Assembly (NCBI GenBank): GCA_946062035.1
Contig: CAMGTS010000055.1
Coordinates: 1 to 7,792 of the forward strand
Source: an uncultured Bacteroidales bacterium
GTDB taxonomy: Bacteria; Bacteroidota; Bacteroidia; Bacteroidales; UBA932
Direction: 5' to 3'
Length of the DNA stretch: 7,792 bases
Shown: positions 1 through 6,755 of the stretch, piece after piece
Layout: every line of letters starts with the position of its first letter
Position numbering within the stretch: position 1 is the stretch's first letter
Notes under the pieces: generated by a model
Seen by the model: only the letters and a program-made list of their open reading frames with translations
Databases searched by the model: none
Told to the model about the DNA's origin: nothing
Position numbers and translations under genes: made by a program

Positions 1-140
<140 letters not shown>

Positions 141-151
141 TTAATACTTGG

Positions 152-168
152 AACTGCCTAATGCAGTT
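152..168 (-). other. Intercistronic hairpin between hpt and adk
   Basis: The 71-bp gap between hpt and adk contains a perfect inverted repeat: AACTGC, a 5-nt loop, then GCAGTT (152-157 and 163-168). There is no T-tract after it on the minus strand, so it does not look like a full intrinsic terminator. It could be an mRNA processing or stability element that sets different levels of the two products, or it could be chance, since a 6-bp stem is short. The rest of 129-199 shows no recognisable promoter. Confidence 0.35.
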
Positions 169-199
169 GTAATAATCTGTTTACCGGCTTACAGGACGA

Positions 200-775
200 T
201 TACTTGGTTTCCCCGTTTAATTTAGCGGTCGCCTCCTCATCAAGGACGTATATATCCTTGTATTGACGCCCCATCTGATTGTAATCCAATCCATACCCGA
301 CTATGAAATCACCGGGAATCTGCATAGCAGGATAATCTATTTTGAGAGTGCCCTTGTAATTGCTTGGTTTATAGAGCAATGTGCAAATCCTTATCTCTGA
401 CGCACCATCGTCCGTCAGCATTCTATGCAACTCCTTAATGGTAGTTCCGCTATCTACGATATCTTCAACAATCACAACCTTTCTCCCCTTAACGCTTTTG
501 GTCAGACCCATAATCTGCTTGACCTCTCCGCTTGATTGCGTCCCTTCGTATGAAGCGACCCTTATGAAGACGACATCGCAGGCGAAATCTATGCGTTTCA
601 TCAAGTCTGCGAGAAACATGAAAGAGCCGGTAAGGACACCGATGAAAATAGGAACCTCATCAGAGTCTTTAAAGTCCTTGTTGATTTTCGCAGCCACCTC
701 GTCCACAGCTTTTTGAATTCTGTCGTAAGGCATATAAGGCTTGAAGCATTTGTCGAAGATTTGAAGATTCTTCAT
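200..775 (-). CDS. hpt: Hypoxanthine phosphoribosyltransferase
   Basis: This cytoplasmic purine-salvage enzyme joins hypoxanthine (often guanine too) to PRPP, giving IMP or GMP plus pyrophosphate. The 191-residue length is normal for the family. The PRPP-binding motif VVIVEDIVDSGTT is at residues 100-112, with the acidic pair E104-D105 and the later D108. The pyrophosphate loop lies in GVLTGSFMF (46-54), and the flexible catalytic loop in SYEGTQSSG (75-83). The purine-site segment DFIVGYGLDYNQMGR is at 156-170, with the aromatic and Asp residues expected to contact the base. The ATG at 775 gives a normal N terminus; Met15 would remove the first strand and is less likely. It is probably first in an operon with adk (71 bp downstream) and is divergent from purE. 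No clear Shine-Dalgarno sequence precedes the start, as is usual in Bacteroidota. Confidence 0.95.
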   Translation of the reverse strand: MKNLQIFDKCFKPYMPYDRIQKAVDEVAAKINKDFKDSDEVPIFIGVLTGSFMFLADLMKRIDFACDVVFIRVASYEGTQSSGEVKQIMGLTKSVKGRKVVIVEDIVDSGTTIKELHRMLTDDGASEIRICTLLYKPSNYKGTLKIDYPAMQIPGDFIVGYGLDYNQMGRQYKDIYVLDEEATAKLNGETK

Positions 776-822
776 AGTCGTAATTGTTAACGGGTTATAC
801 GTGCCATATAATATAAAACGCC

Positions 823-830
823 CAAATTTA
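823..830 (-). promoter_or_regulatory. Candidate -7 box for the hpt-adk operon
   Basis: Read on the minus strand, 830 to 823 is TAAATTTG, an exact match to the Bacteroidota -7 consensus TAnnTTTG. A transcript starting about 7 nt downstream would have a leader of roughly 40 nt before the hpt ATG. A TTTG lies upstream (847-844), but only 13 nt separates it from the -7 box, against about 19-21 nt expected for a -33 element, so the upstream half is weak. The whole 86-bp hpt-purE spacer (776-861) is AT-rich and must hold start signals for both directions. Confidence 0.4.
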
Positions 831-861
831 GTAATTTTACCCCCAAATTGACAGAAAATTT

Positions 862-1374
862 ATGAAGCCTTTAGTAAGTATAATAATGGGAAGCACCTCC
901 GACCTTAAAATCATGGAGGGGGCGGCGAAATTTTTGGACGAAATGGAAGTCCCTTTTGAAATTAACGCACTTTCAGCGCACAGAGTCCCTGAGATGGTGG
1001 CCGATTTTGCGAAGAACGCCGCAGACCGAGGCGTTAAAGTGATTATAGCCGGTGCGGGCGGTGCGGCTCACCTTCCGGGAGTTATCGCGGCTTCAACTCC
1101 GCTTCCGGTTATTGGAGTTCCTATCAACTCTTCAAATTCTATGGACGGTTGGGATTCGCTCCTTTCAATAGTGTCAATGCCTTCAGGGATTCCTGTAGCG
1201 ACAATGGCTGTGGACGGCGCAAAGAATGCGGCGATTTTCGCAGTCCAGATTCTGGCTCAGAGCGATGAGGCTTTGTTTGAAAAATTCCGCAAATTCAAGA
1301 GCGAGCTTGCCGACAAAATAGCTAAGGCTAACTTGGACTTGAAGGAAGTCCATTTCAAATTCAAGACCAACTAA
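862..1374 (+). CDS. purE: N5-carboxyaminoimidazole ribonucleotide mutase (class I PurE)
   Basis: PurE moves the carboxylate of N5-CAIR to C4 of the imidazole, forming CAIR in de novo purine synthesis in the cytoplasm. The 170 residues match the usual small catalytic subunit, which normally forms octamers. The phosphate/ribose-binding segment MGSTSD is at 9-14. The catalytic His is H40 in SAHR (38-41). The glycine-rich AGAGGAAHLPG loop is at 63-73, and the class-typical MDGWDSLLSIVSMPSGIPVA stretch begins near 94. The SAHR and MPSGIP motifs favour the class I mutase, which works with PurK, over the class II carboxylase. No purK is visible here. It is the only purine de novo gene in the window and is divergent from the salvage gene hpt. 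The start at 862 places the first beta strand (LVSIIMG) directly after Met-Lys-Pro, as expected. Confidence 0.95.
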   Translation: MKPLVSIIMGSTSDLKIMEGAAKFLDEMEVPFEINALSAHRVPEMVADFAKNAADRGVKVIIAGAGGAAHLPGVIAASTPLPVIGVPINSSNSMDGWDSLLSIVSMPSGIPVATMAVDGAKNAAIFAVQILAQSDEALFEKFRKFKSELADKIAKANLDLKEVHFKFKTN

Positions 1375-1443
1375 GGGTAAGGGCTTTTAAAAAGTAACTC
1401 TCAAATATTTACCTTTTTGCATTTTTCCTCTCAGGGAGGGCTG

Positions 1444-1451
1444 TATCTTCG
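1444..1451 (+). promoter_or_regulatory. Candidate -7 box for the helix-hairpin-helix gene
   Basis: TATCTTCG differs from the Bacteroidota -7 consensus TAnnTTTG at one position. Transcription from about 1458 would leave a leader of about 16 nt before the ATG at 1474, which supports that start. A TTTG at 1416-1419 lies upstream, but the 24-nt spacing is longer than the usual 19-21. The rest of 1375-1473 is AT-rich, and I see no convincing terminator for purE in it. Confidence 0.33.
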
Positions 1452-1473
1452 CCATAATTTTTATTGTGGGAAG

Positions 1474-3519
1474 ATGAGAAAGGTAGATTGTGATGCAGGG
1501 TTGTGTGGGCGGTTGCTGTGCGGTTTGAGACGGTTGATAAATCTTTGTGGCTGTCGGTTTTTCCTGCTGTCGGTTTGTGAAGCGTTTATACCGTCGCATT
1601 TCCGGGCGATGACCCATATTACGATGCGAGATACGGTGTATAATACAGGGTTTGTCAGTGAAGTGCTTGCGAATGCTGACAATGAGGACCTTCTGAAAAA
1701 CGCTGAGGAGCTTTTGGAATATTACGATGATTTGAAATCCAATCCTCTCAACCTGAATTCGGCGGGGGAGCATGAACTTAAAAGCCTGATGCTTCTCACG
1801 GATTTTCAGATAGTGTCATTGCTTAAATATATTTCTGAGCATGGTCCTGTCTACTCTTTTGCCGAACTCTCCGCTCTTCATGGTTTTGATGAAAAAACGG
1901 CATATTCGCTCAGCCCCTATGTCTATTTCGGAGATGTGAAGAGCAAAGGTTTTCTCAGCGATTTCAAATCTGAATCCTATACCAGATACGTATTGCGCAA
2001 AACATCTGACCACAAGGGGTTTTCCGATCACTTTCTCACTAAATACAAGGGAGATTTCTCTGGTAGAGCCTCGGCGTTTTTAATAACTGAAAAAGATCCG
2101 GGCGAAAAATTCGGTGATTATACATCAGCTTCTATGTCGTTCTACGATGTGAAGTTGTCGGATAGTCCGGAAGGAGGGCTGAAAGCGGATGTTATTGTGG
2201 CGGGTGACATTTCAGCCAAATTCGGGCAAGGACTTACTCTCTGGAATTCAGTTAGTTTTGCTGGAGGTGAGGAAGCCGGAGGATATTCAAGAAGAGGTGC
2301 CGCTATTTCGGGTTATACTTCTTCCGACGAGTGCAGGGCGCTTCGAGGATTAGGAACGACCTTGTCCTACAAATCCCTCTCAGTTACGACCTTATATTCA
2401 TATAGGGGAATTGATGCGGTTTTAAATAATGACGGATCGTATAAAACGATAAAATACGATGGACTGCACAATTCAAAGTCTTCCTTGGCTTCACATAACT
2501 CCATGAAAGAAAGCGTTATAGGATTGAGAGGAGAGGCGCTTTTCAAAAAGATAAAAATAGGGTTCTCTTATGCTGGATATACATTCGACAGACACAATGG
2601 AACTATCCTGAATTATTACAATAAGAGGCAGTATTATGACGGGTATAATTACAATGCGGCAATAGATATCTATGGAGTAAAAGGGAATCTGATAATGTTC
2701 GCTGAGGGGGCGTATAGTCCGGCTTTAAATGGAGGGATAGCATGTCTTGCGGGAGCATCCTTCTCTTACGGCGGCTGGGATTTTCATTTTTTATCACGTT
2801 ATTATTCAGATAATTACATAGCTCCTCATGCCGGAGCATACTCGACCCTCCAGACTGTGGCAAATCAGCGGGGAGTCTCTTTTGTCGCTGCCGGAAAGCT
2901 ATATAAAAACTGGGTGATGGCTTTGGGAGGAGAGTACACCTTCTATCCTCACTATAGATATGGTATCAGAGCATCATCCTCTACTTCAAAGTACTACGTT
3001 AAAATAGGGCGTTCATCGTTCTATGACGAAAATACCGTGTCGTTGAAAATCCAGTATAAAAGAAATGTCGCGTTCCTTACTTCTCCGAAGATAGAAAACC
3101 TTGTCGGTCTCAAGTTTAATGTCAAATGGAAACTTTATGATTTTCTGACCCTTGGCAGTAGGGTGCAGTCCAATTTCTACTTTGCGGGAAGCGGAAAGTC
3201 TATACAGAACAAATCTACGCTGGGCAAATCAGAATCTTCGTATGCGGGACAGGCGACCGCTTCATTTATATTTTGGGATGCGAGAATGAAGTTACATATC
3301 GGCTTGACCTCCTATTGCGTAAAGGATTGGGAGACAAGGATTTATTTTTATGAATACGATTTACCGCAAACCTTTTCATCCTCTCTCTTGTATGGGAGCG
3401 CCACAGACTATTTCGGAGTTCTGCAACTTAAGCTTGCCCGTAAACTTTCTTTGTATTTCAAGGCCGGGCGACGCAAAGAATCGGTGAGTTATAAGTCCGC
3501 CGTAAAGCTGAGTTTCTGA
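1474..3519 (+). CDS. Helix-hairpin-helix protein with predicted outer-membrane beta-barrel region
   Basis: This 681-residue protein has an N-terminal segment, then an acidic helical stretch and a ComEA-like helix-hairpin-helix region at about residues 90-152. That region begins NPLNLNSAGEHELKSL and closes with a second hairpin around ELSALHGFDEKTAYSLSPYV. HHH repeats of this type bind DNA non-specifically in ComEA. From about residue 160 to the end it is rich in Tyr, Ser, Gly and alternating polar/hydrophobic strands, and the protein ends in SAVKLSF with a terminal Phe, resembling the signal read by the BAM machinery. I associate this architecture with Bacteroidota; its function is not established. 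The start is uncertain. The frame opens upstream to a TTG at 1417. I chose the ATG at 1474; a TTG at 1525 gives a shorter, more signal-like N terminus (LRRLINLCGCRFFLLSV), and ATGs at 1609 or 1624 would remove any signal. The N-terminal 35 residues have six Cys, which is unusual. Confidence 0.75.
   Translation: MRKVDCDAGLCGRLLCGLRRLINLCGCRFFLLSVCEAFIPSHFRAMTHITMRDTVYNTGFVSEVLANADNEDLLKNAEELLEYYDDLKSNPLNLNSAGEHELKSLMLLTDFQIVSLLKYISEHGPVYSFAELSALHGFDEKTAYSLSPYVYFGDVKSKGFLSDFKSESYTRYVLRKTSDHKGFSDHFLTKYKGDFSGRASAFLITEKDPGEKFGDYTSASMSFYDVKLSDSPEGGLKADVIVAGDISAKFGQGLTLWNSVSFAGGEEAGGYSRRGAAISGYTSSDECRALRGLGTTLSYKSLSVTTLYSYRGIDAVLNNDGSYKTIKYDGLHNSKSSLASHNSMKESVIGLRGEALFKKIKIGFSYAGYTFDRHNGTILNYYNKRQYYDGYNYNAAIDIYGVKGNLIMFAEGAYSPALNGGIACLAGASFSYGGWDFHFLSRYYSDNYIAPHAGAYSTLQTVANQRGVSFVAAGKLYKNWVMALGGEYTFYPHYRYGIRASSSTSKYYVKIGRSSFYDENTVSLKIQYKRNVAFLTSPKIENLVGLKFNVKWKLYDFLTLGSRVQSNFYFAGSGKSIQNKSTLGKSESSYAGQATASFIFWDARMKLHIGLTSYCVKDWETRIYFYEYDLPQTFSSSLLYGSATDYFGVLQLKLARKLSLYFKAGRRKESVSYKSAVKLSF
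1515..1576 (+). repeat. Short direct repeats of GCTGTCGGTTT
   Basis: GCTGTCGGTTT occurs exactly at 1550-1560 and 1566-1576, and a third version with one extra G (GCTGTGCGGTTT) is at 1515-1526. They fall in the poorly defined N-terminal coding part of the helix-hairpin-helix gene. The copies are not all in one reading phase (starts 35 and 16 nt apart), so they do not encode a peptide repeat. They could be a DNA or RNA site, replication slippage, or chance. Confidence 0.4.
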
Positions 3520-3605
3520 TATGACACAATCCTAATTGTTATACGACGAAGTAAAATGTATAAGATAAGCCGTAATTTGTATGGTTTCCGAATTCGCCGT
3601 TTTAT

Positions 3606-3613
3606 TACTTTTG
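3606..3613 (+). promoter_or_regulatory. Candidate -7 box for the redox operon
   Basis: TACTTTTG is an exact TAnnTTTG match in the 190-bp spacer 3520-3709. Initiation near 3620 would give a leader of about 90 nt before the ATG at 3710. The best upstream candidates are a TTTG at 3576-3579 (26 nt away, too far) and an imperfect TTTC at 3585-3588 (17 nt away). I see no strong terminator for the preceding gene. The only hairpin noted is ACAAT-CCTA-ATTGT near 3525-3540, which is weak and AT-rich. Confidence 0.38.
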
Positions 3614-3709
3614 TCAAGTAAATTCATGACCGAAGTCTTTTCCGCCAGAATATTTTCTGTTCGCGGATATTGCTGTAAATGAATTTAATAGATCGTTAAT
3701 TCTAATATT

Positions 3710-5245
3710 ATGCTTAGAAAAATAAGAATTACGTTGGCGATGATTTTCTTCATCTGCCTTACGCTGCTCTTTTTGGACTTCACGGGAACCCTTCACAACT
3801 ATCTCTCGTGGATGGCTAAAATTCAATTTCTTCCGGCAGTGCTCGCTCTTAATGTAGGGGTCATAGTTCTGCTGGCGCTTCTGACATTTGTCTTTGGAAG
3901 GCTCTACTGTTCAGTAATCTGCCCTCTTGGAGTAATGCAGGATATTTTCGGCTGGCTGGGACGAAAGGCAAAGCGGAATCGCTACACGTTCTCTAAAGAG
4001 AAAAAAGTATTGAGGTACAGTGTTTTAGTGCTTTTTATAGCCGCCATTATCGGGGGAGTCGCTTCGTTTGTGGCTTTGCTTGCGCCGTATAGTTCATATG
4101 GAAGGATAGTCACTAACCTCTTCTCTCCTGTGTATGTTGCGATCAATAATCTCCAGGCATATTTCGCAGAGAGGGCAGGCAGTTATACATTTTACCATAA
4201 AGATGTGTGGATTAATGGAATAGGGACTTTTATCGTTTCAGCGGTCACCTTTGTTGTCGTAGCGGTTCTTGCCTACCGTAACGGAAGGACGTACTGCAAT
4301 ACAATTTGTCCTGTCGGCACAATTTTGAGCTTCTTTGCAAGGTTCTCACTTTTTAAGCCGGTTATAGATACTTCTAAATGTGTCAATTGTACCGCTTGCG
4401 GCAAAAACTGCAAGGCCGCCTGTATCGATATGAAAAATCATAAGATTGATTATTCACGTTGCGTGGTTTGTGGAGATTGCCTCGAAAAATGTCATTCAGG
4501 AGCGATTTCATATAAGATGACTTGGGGCAAAAAGACTTGTGCCGAAAAGTGCGCCCTTAAGTCGGATGATAAAGAGGGTCTTGCGAAAGACAATCATTCA
4601 AAGTCCGTAGAGGTTGACAGAAGCCGCAGAAGATACTTCGCTCTTGCGGGAACATTGGCGGTTGCAGGAGCGGTGAAGGCTCAGGATAAGGTTGTCGATG
4701 GCGGGCTTGCGATAATCGAAGATAAGCAAATACCTGAACGTCAGACAGAAATTGTCCCTCCAGGAGCTGTCAGCATCAAAAACCTTACGCAGCATTGCAC
4801 CGGTTGTCAGCTTTGTATTTCCAAATGTCCTAACGATGTGTTGAGGCCATCCGGTGATATCATGACGCTAATGCAGCCGAGAAGTTCTTATGAAAGAGGT
4901 TTTTGTCGTCCGGAGTGTACCGTCTGCTCGGATGTTTGCCCTGCGGGTGCGATTAGGAAGATTACAAAAGAGGAGAAATCCTCTATTCAGATCGGACACG
5001 CTGTCTGGGATGGTGGTCTGTGTCTTCCGATGGTTGAGGGTGTGCACTGCGGCAACTGTGCGAGACATTGTCCTGCGGGTGCGATTACTTTGGTTAACGT
5101 AGACCCCGATGATCCTGAATCTCCGAAATTCCCTGTCGTAGACGAGAACCGTTGTATCGGGTGCGGAGAGTGCGAATATGTTTGTCCTGTAAGGCCGTTG
5201 AGTGCAATCTATGTTGAAGGCCACGAAGTCCATAAAACAATTTAA
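3710..5245 (+). CDS. NapH-NapG-like fusion: polytopic membrane 4Fe-4S protein
   Basis: A 511-residue inner-membrane electron-transfer protein. Residues 1-220 resemble NapH/MauN: four hydrophobic segments (about 6-24, 43-62, 103-124, 173-189) and two CxxxCP motifs (C67-C71, C196-C200). Two 4Fe-4S motifs follow: C224-C227-C230-C234 and C251-C254-C257-C261. At 304-324 there is an internal twin-arginine signal (RSRRRYF plus a short Ala/Gly/Leu-rich segment ending AVKA). The rest resembles NapG, with four clusters: 363/366/369/373; 399/403/406/410; 438/447/450/454; 482/485/488/492. NapG and NapH are separate proteins in nitrate-reductase operons, where they pass electrons from quinol to the periplasm. 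I infer a similar role here, with the aldo/keto reductase as partner, because that gene begins on this gene's stop codon. No NapA, NapB or other nitrate gene is visible, so I give no nap symbol. Its acceptor and exact topology are unknown. Confidence 0.85.
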   Translation: MLRKIRITLAMIFFICLTLLFLDFTGTLHNYLSWMAKIQFLPAVLALNVGVIVLLALLTFVFGRLYCSVICPLGVMQDIFGWLGRKAKRNRYTFSKEKKVLRYSVLVLFIAAIIGGVASFVALLAPYSSYGRIVTNLFSPVYVAINNLQAYFAERAGSYTFYHKDVWINGIGTFIVSAVTFVVVAVLAYRNGRTYCNTICPVGTILSFFARFSLFKPVIDTSKCVNCTACGKNCKAACIDMKNHKIDYSRCVVCGDCLEKCHSGAISYKMTWGKKTCAEKCALKSDDKEGLAKDNHSKSVEVDRSRRRYFALAGTLAVAGAVKAQDKVVDGGLAIIEDKQIPERQTEIVPPGAVSIKNLTQHCTGCQLCISKCPNDVLRPSGDIMTLMQPRSSYERGFCRPECTVCSDVCPAGAIRKITKEEKSSIQIGHAVWDGGLCLPMVEGVHCGNCARHCPAGAITLVNVDPDDPESPKFPVVDENRCIGCGECEYVCPVRPLSAIYVEGHEVHKTI

Positions 5246-6678
5246 TGGTGAGTGCGATGAAAAATAACAATGAAAATATAAGCCGGAGAAGTTTTGTAAA
5301 GAGATTCGGCACAGGTGCGGCCACAATTGCCGGGGTAAGTGTACTTGGCTCATCCTTAGTTGGTTGTAAAAACGGGACGGATGGAGAGAATCCTCTTATG
5401 GGTGAAATACCTACGGACCGTATGACCTACAGGACAAACCCTAAAACAGGGGAGAAGGTCTCTTTGTTGGGATATGGATGTATGAGAATACCAACAGTGG
5501 ACGGAGGCAGCGGAAGGAAGTCCGATTCAAGTATCGATCAGGAGCAATGGAACAGACTTATCAAATATGCGTTTGACCATGGTGTGACATATTTCGACAC
5601 ATCTCCTGCCTATTGCAAAGGTGAGTCTGAACGTGCTACAGGCATAGCGCTCAAACAGTTGCCGAGGGATAAGTTCACTATAGCCACAAAACTCAGCAAC
5701 TTTGCGCCAAGCACTTGGAGCAGAGAGGCTTCAATCGCGATGTACAAACGTTCGTTCGAGATGCTTCAGGTGGATTATATCGACTATTACCTGTTGCACG
5801 GTGTGGGCATGGGAAATGGCATGGCTGATTTTGAGGCGCGCTATATCGACAATGGAGTGCTTGATTTTCTTCTGAAAGAGCGAGAGGCGGGTAGGATAAG
5901 GAATCTCGGATTTTCTTACCATGGCGATGTAAAGGTTTTTGACAGACTTCTTTCGGAGCATGACAAATACAAGTGGGATTTTGTTCAGATTCAGATGAAC
6001 TATACCGACTGGAAACATGCCAAAGAGGTCAATGAACGTAACACCAACGCAGAATACCTTTATGGTGAACTTGAAAAACGTGGTATTCCTGCGGTTATCA
6101 TGGAACCTCTTTTGGGAGGGAGGCTGTCAAACATTCCTGTTCATCTCGCTGAAAATCTAAAGAGAAGAGAACCTCAGCGTAGCGTCGCTTCATGGGCTTT
6201 CCGTTGGGTAGGTTCGTTCCCGGGTATACTGACCGTTTTGAGCGGTATGACCTATATGGAGCATCTTCAGGATAATTTGAGAAGTTTTTGTCCGCTTAAG
6301 CCTGTGACTGAGGATGATAAGGCTTTCTTGGAAAATACGGCCCAGGAGATGCTGAGGTATCCGACTATTCCTTGCAATGACTGCAAATACTGTATGCCTT
6401 GTCCTTATGGGCTGGACATCCCTTCAATATTGCTCCACTTTAACAAATGTATCAATGAGGGTAATATGGTTACGGGGACTCAAGACCCTGAGTATAAGAA
6501 AGCCCGTAGGGCGTTCCTTGTCGGTTACGACAGAAGCGTCCCTAAACTTCGTCAGGCGGATCATTGCATCGGGTGCAACCATTGTAAGCCACATTGTCCG
6601 CAAAACATTGATATTCCTGCCCAGATGCAGCGTATCAACAACTACCGTGAAGCCTTGATGCAAGGAAAGGAAATCTAA
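5245..6678 (+). CDS. Tat-exported lipoprotein aldo/keto reductase with C-terminal ferredoxin domain
   Basis: This 477-residue protein starts with a Tat signal, SRRSFVK (13-19), then a hydrophobic stretch and lipobox LVGC with C41. This predicts a folded lipoprotein moved by TatABC and anchored outside the cytoplasm. An aldo/keto reductase barrel follows (about 70-350) with the full catalytic tetrad: D118 and Y123 in FDTSPAY, K149 in ATKL, H185 in LLHG. The C terminus carries two 4Fe-4S motifs: C377/C380/C383/C386, with C402 possibly joining, and C441/C444/C447/C451. I know this barrel-plus-ferredoxin layout from the COG1453 group, whose substrates are mostly undefined. The ATG at 5245 overlaps the upstream stop (TAATG), suggesting translational coupling. 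The ATG at 5257, four residues later and preceded by GGTGAG, is an equally good start. NADPH is absent from the periplasm, so either the cofactor is loaded before export or electrons come from the upstream Fe-S protein. Confidence 0.88.
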   Translation: MVSAMKNNNENISRRSFVKRFGTGAATIAGVSVLGSSLVGCKNGTDGENPLMGEIPTDRMTYRTNPKTGEKVSLLGYGCMRIPTVDGGSGRKSDSSIDQEQWNRLIKYAFDHGVTYFDTSPAYCKGESERATGIALKQLPRDKFTIATKLSNFAPSTWSREASIAMYKRSFEMLQVDYIDYYLLHGVGMGNGMADFEARYIDNGVLDFLLKEREAGRIRNLGFSYHGDVKVFDRLLSEHDKYKWDFVQIQMNYTDWKHAKEVNERNTNAEYLYGELEKRGIPAVIMEPLLGGRLSNIPVHLAENLKRREPQRSVASWAFRWVGSFPGILTVLSGMTYMEHLQDNLRSFCPLKPVTEDDKAFLENTAQEMLRYPTIPCNDCKYCMPCPYGLDIPSILLHFNKCINEGNMVTGTQDPEYKKARRAFLVGYDRSVPKLRQADHCIGCNHCKPHCPQNIDIPAQMQRINNYREALMQGKEI

Positions 6679-6689
6679 AGAGAGCGCAT

Positions 6690-6736
6690 AAAAAAAGGGC
6701 TGTACCAAATTTAAATTTTGATGCAGCCCCTTTTTT
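6690..6736. terminator. Bidirectional intrinsic terminator
   Basis: GGGCTG (6697-6702) pairs with CAGCCC (6724-6729), and the stem can extend through T6703-G6723 (as G-U) and A6704-T6722. The loop is AT-rich and may form an inner CAAA/TTTG stem. An A-run lies at 6690-6696 and a T-run at 6731-6736, so each strand has a stem followed by T's. This fits termination of both the plus-strand redox operon, which ends 12 nt upstream, and the minus-strand transglycosylase gene. Confidence 0.85.
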
Positions 6737-6755
6737 ATACCATTCTCCGTGAGGT

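Noticed and set aside
381..716. A 111-codon plus-strand open frame opposite hpt
   Set aside because: The minus-strand frame has clear phosphoribosyltransferase motifs; the plus-strand product is unrecognisable.
832..839. TAATTTTA as a purE -7 box
   Set aside because: It misses the final G of TAnnTTTG and has no TTTG at the right distance upstream, so I mention it only as a possibility and not as a feature.
1426..1440. CCTC/GAGG hairpin as a purE terminator
   Set aside because: The stem is only four base pairs, there is no T-tract after it, and it sits just before the probable promoter of the next gene.
1417..1473. TTG at 1417 as the start of the HHH protein
   Set aside because: It would precede the -7-like box at 1444, adds residues with no signal-peptide character, and a downstream ATG is available.
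1387..1773. A 128-codon minus-strand open frame over the start of the HHH gene
   Set aside because: The product is rich in Arg, Gln and Pro and has no recognisable motif. It overlaps the opposite strand of a supported gene, though its overlap with the odd leader region made me look twice.
4868..5353. Antisense open frames opposite the redox operon, including a 161-residue one at 4868-5353
   Set aside because: They lie entirely over well-supported coding sequence, show no domain or motif, and have composition typical of reverse-frame shadows.
3710..6678. A periplasmic nitrate reductase (nap) locus
   Set aside because: The first gene resembles NapH and NapG, but no catalytic NapA, cytochrome NapB/NapC or NapD is present, and the partner is an aldo/keto reductase.
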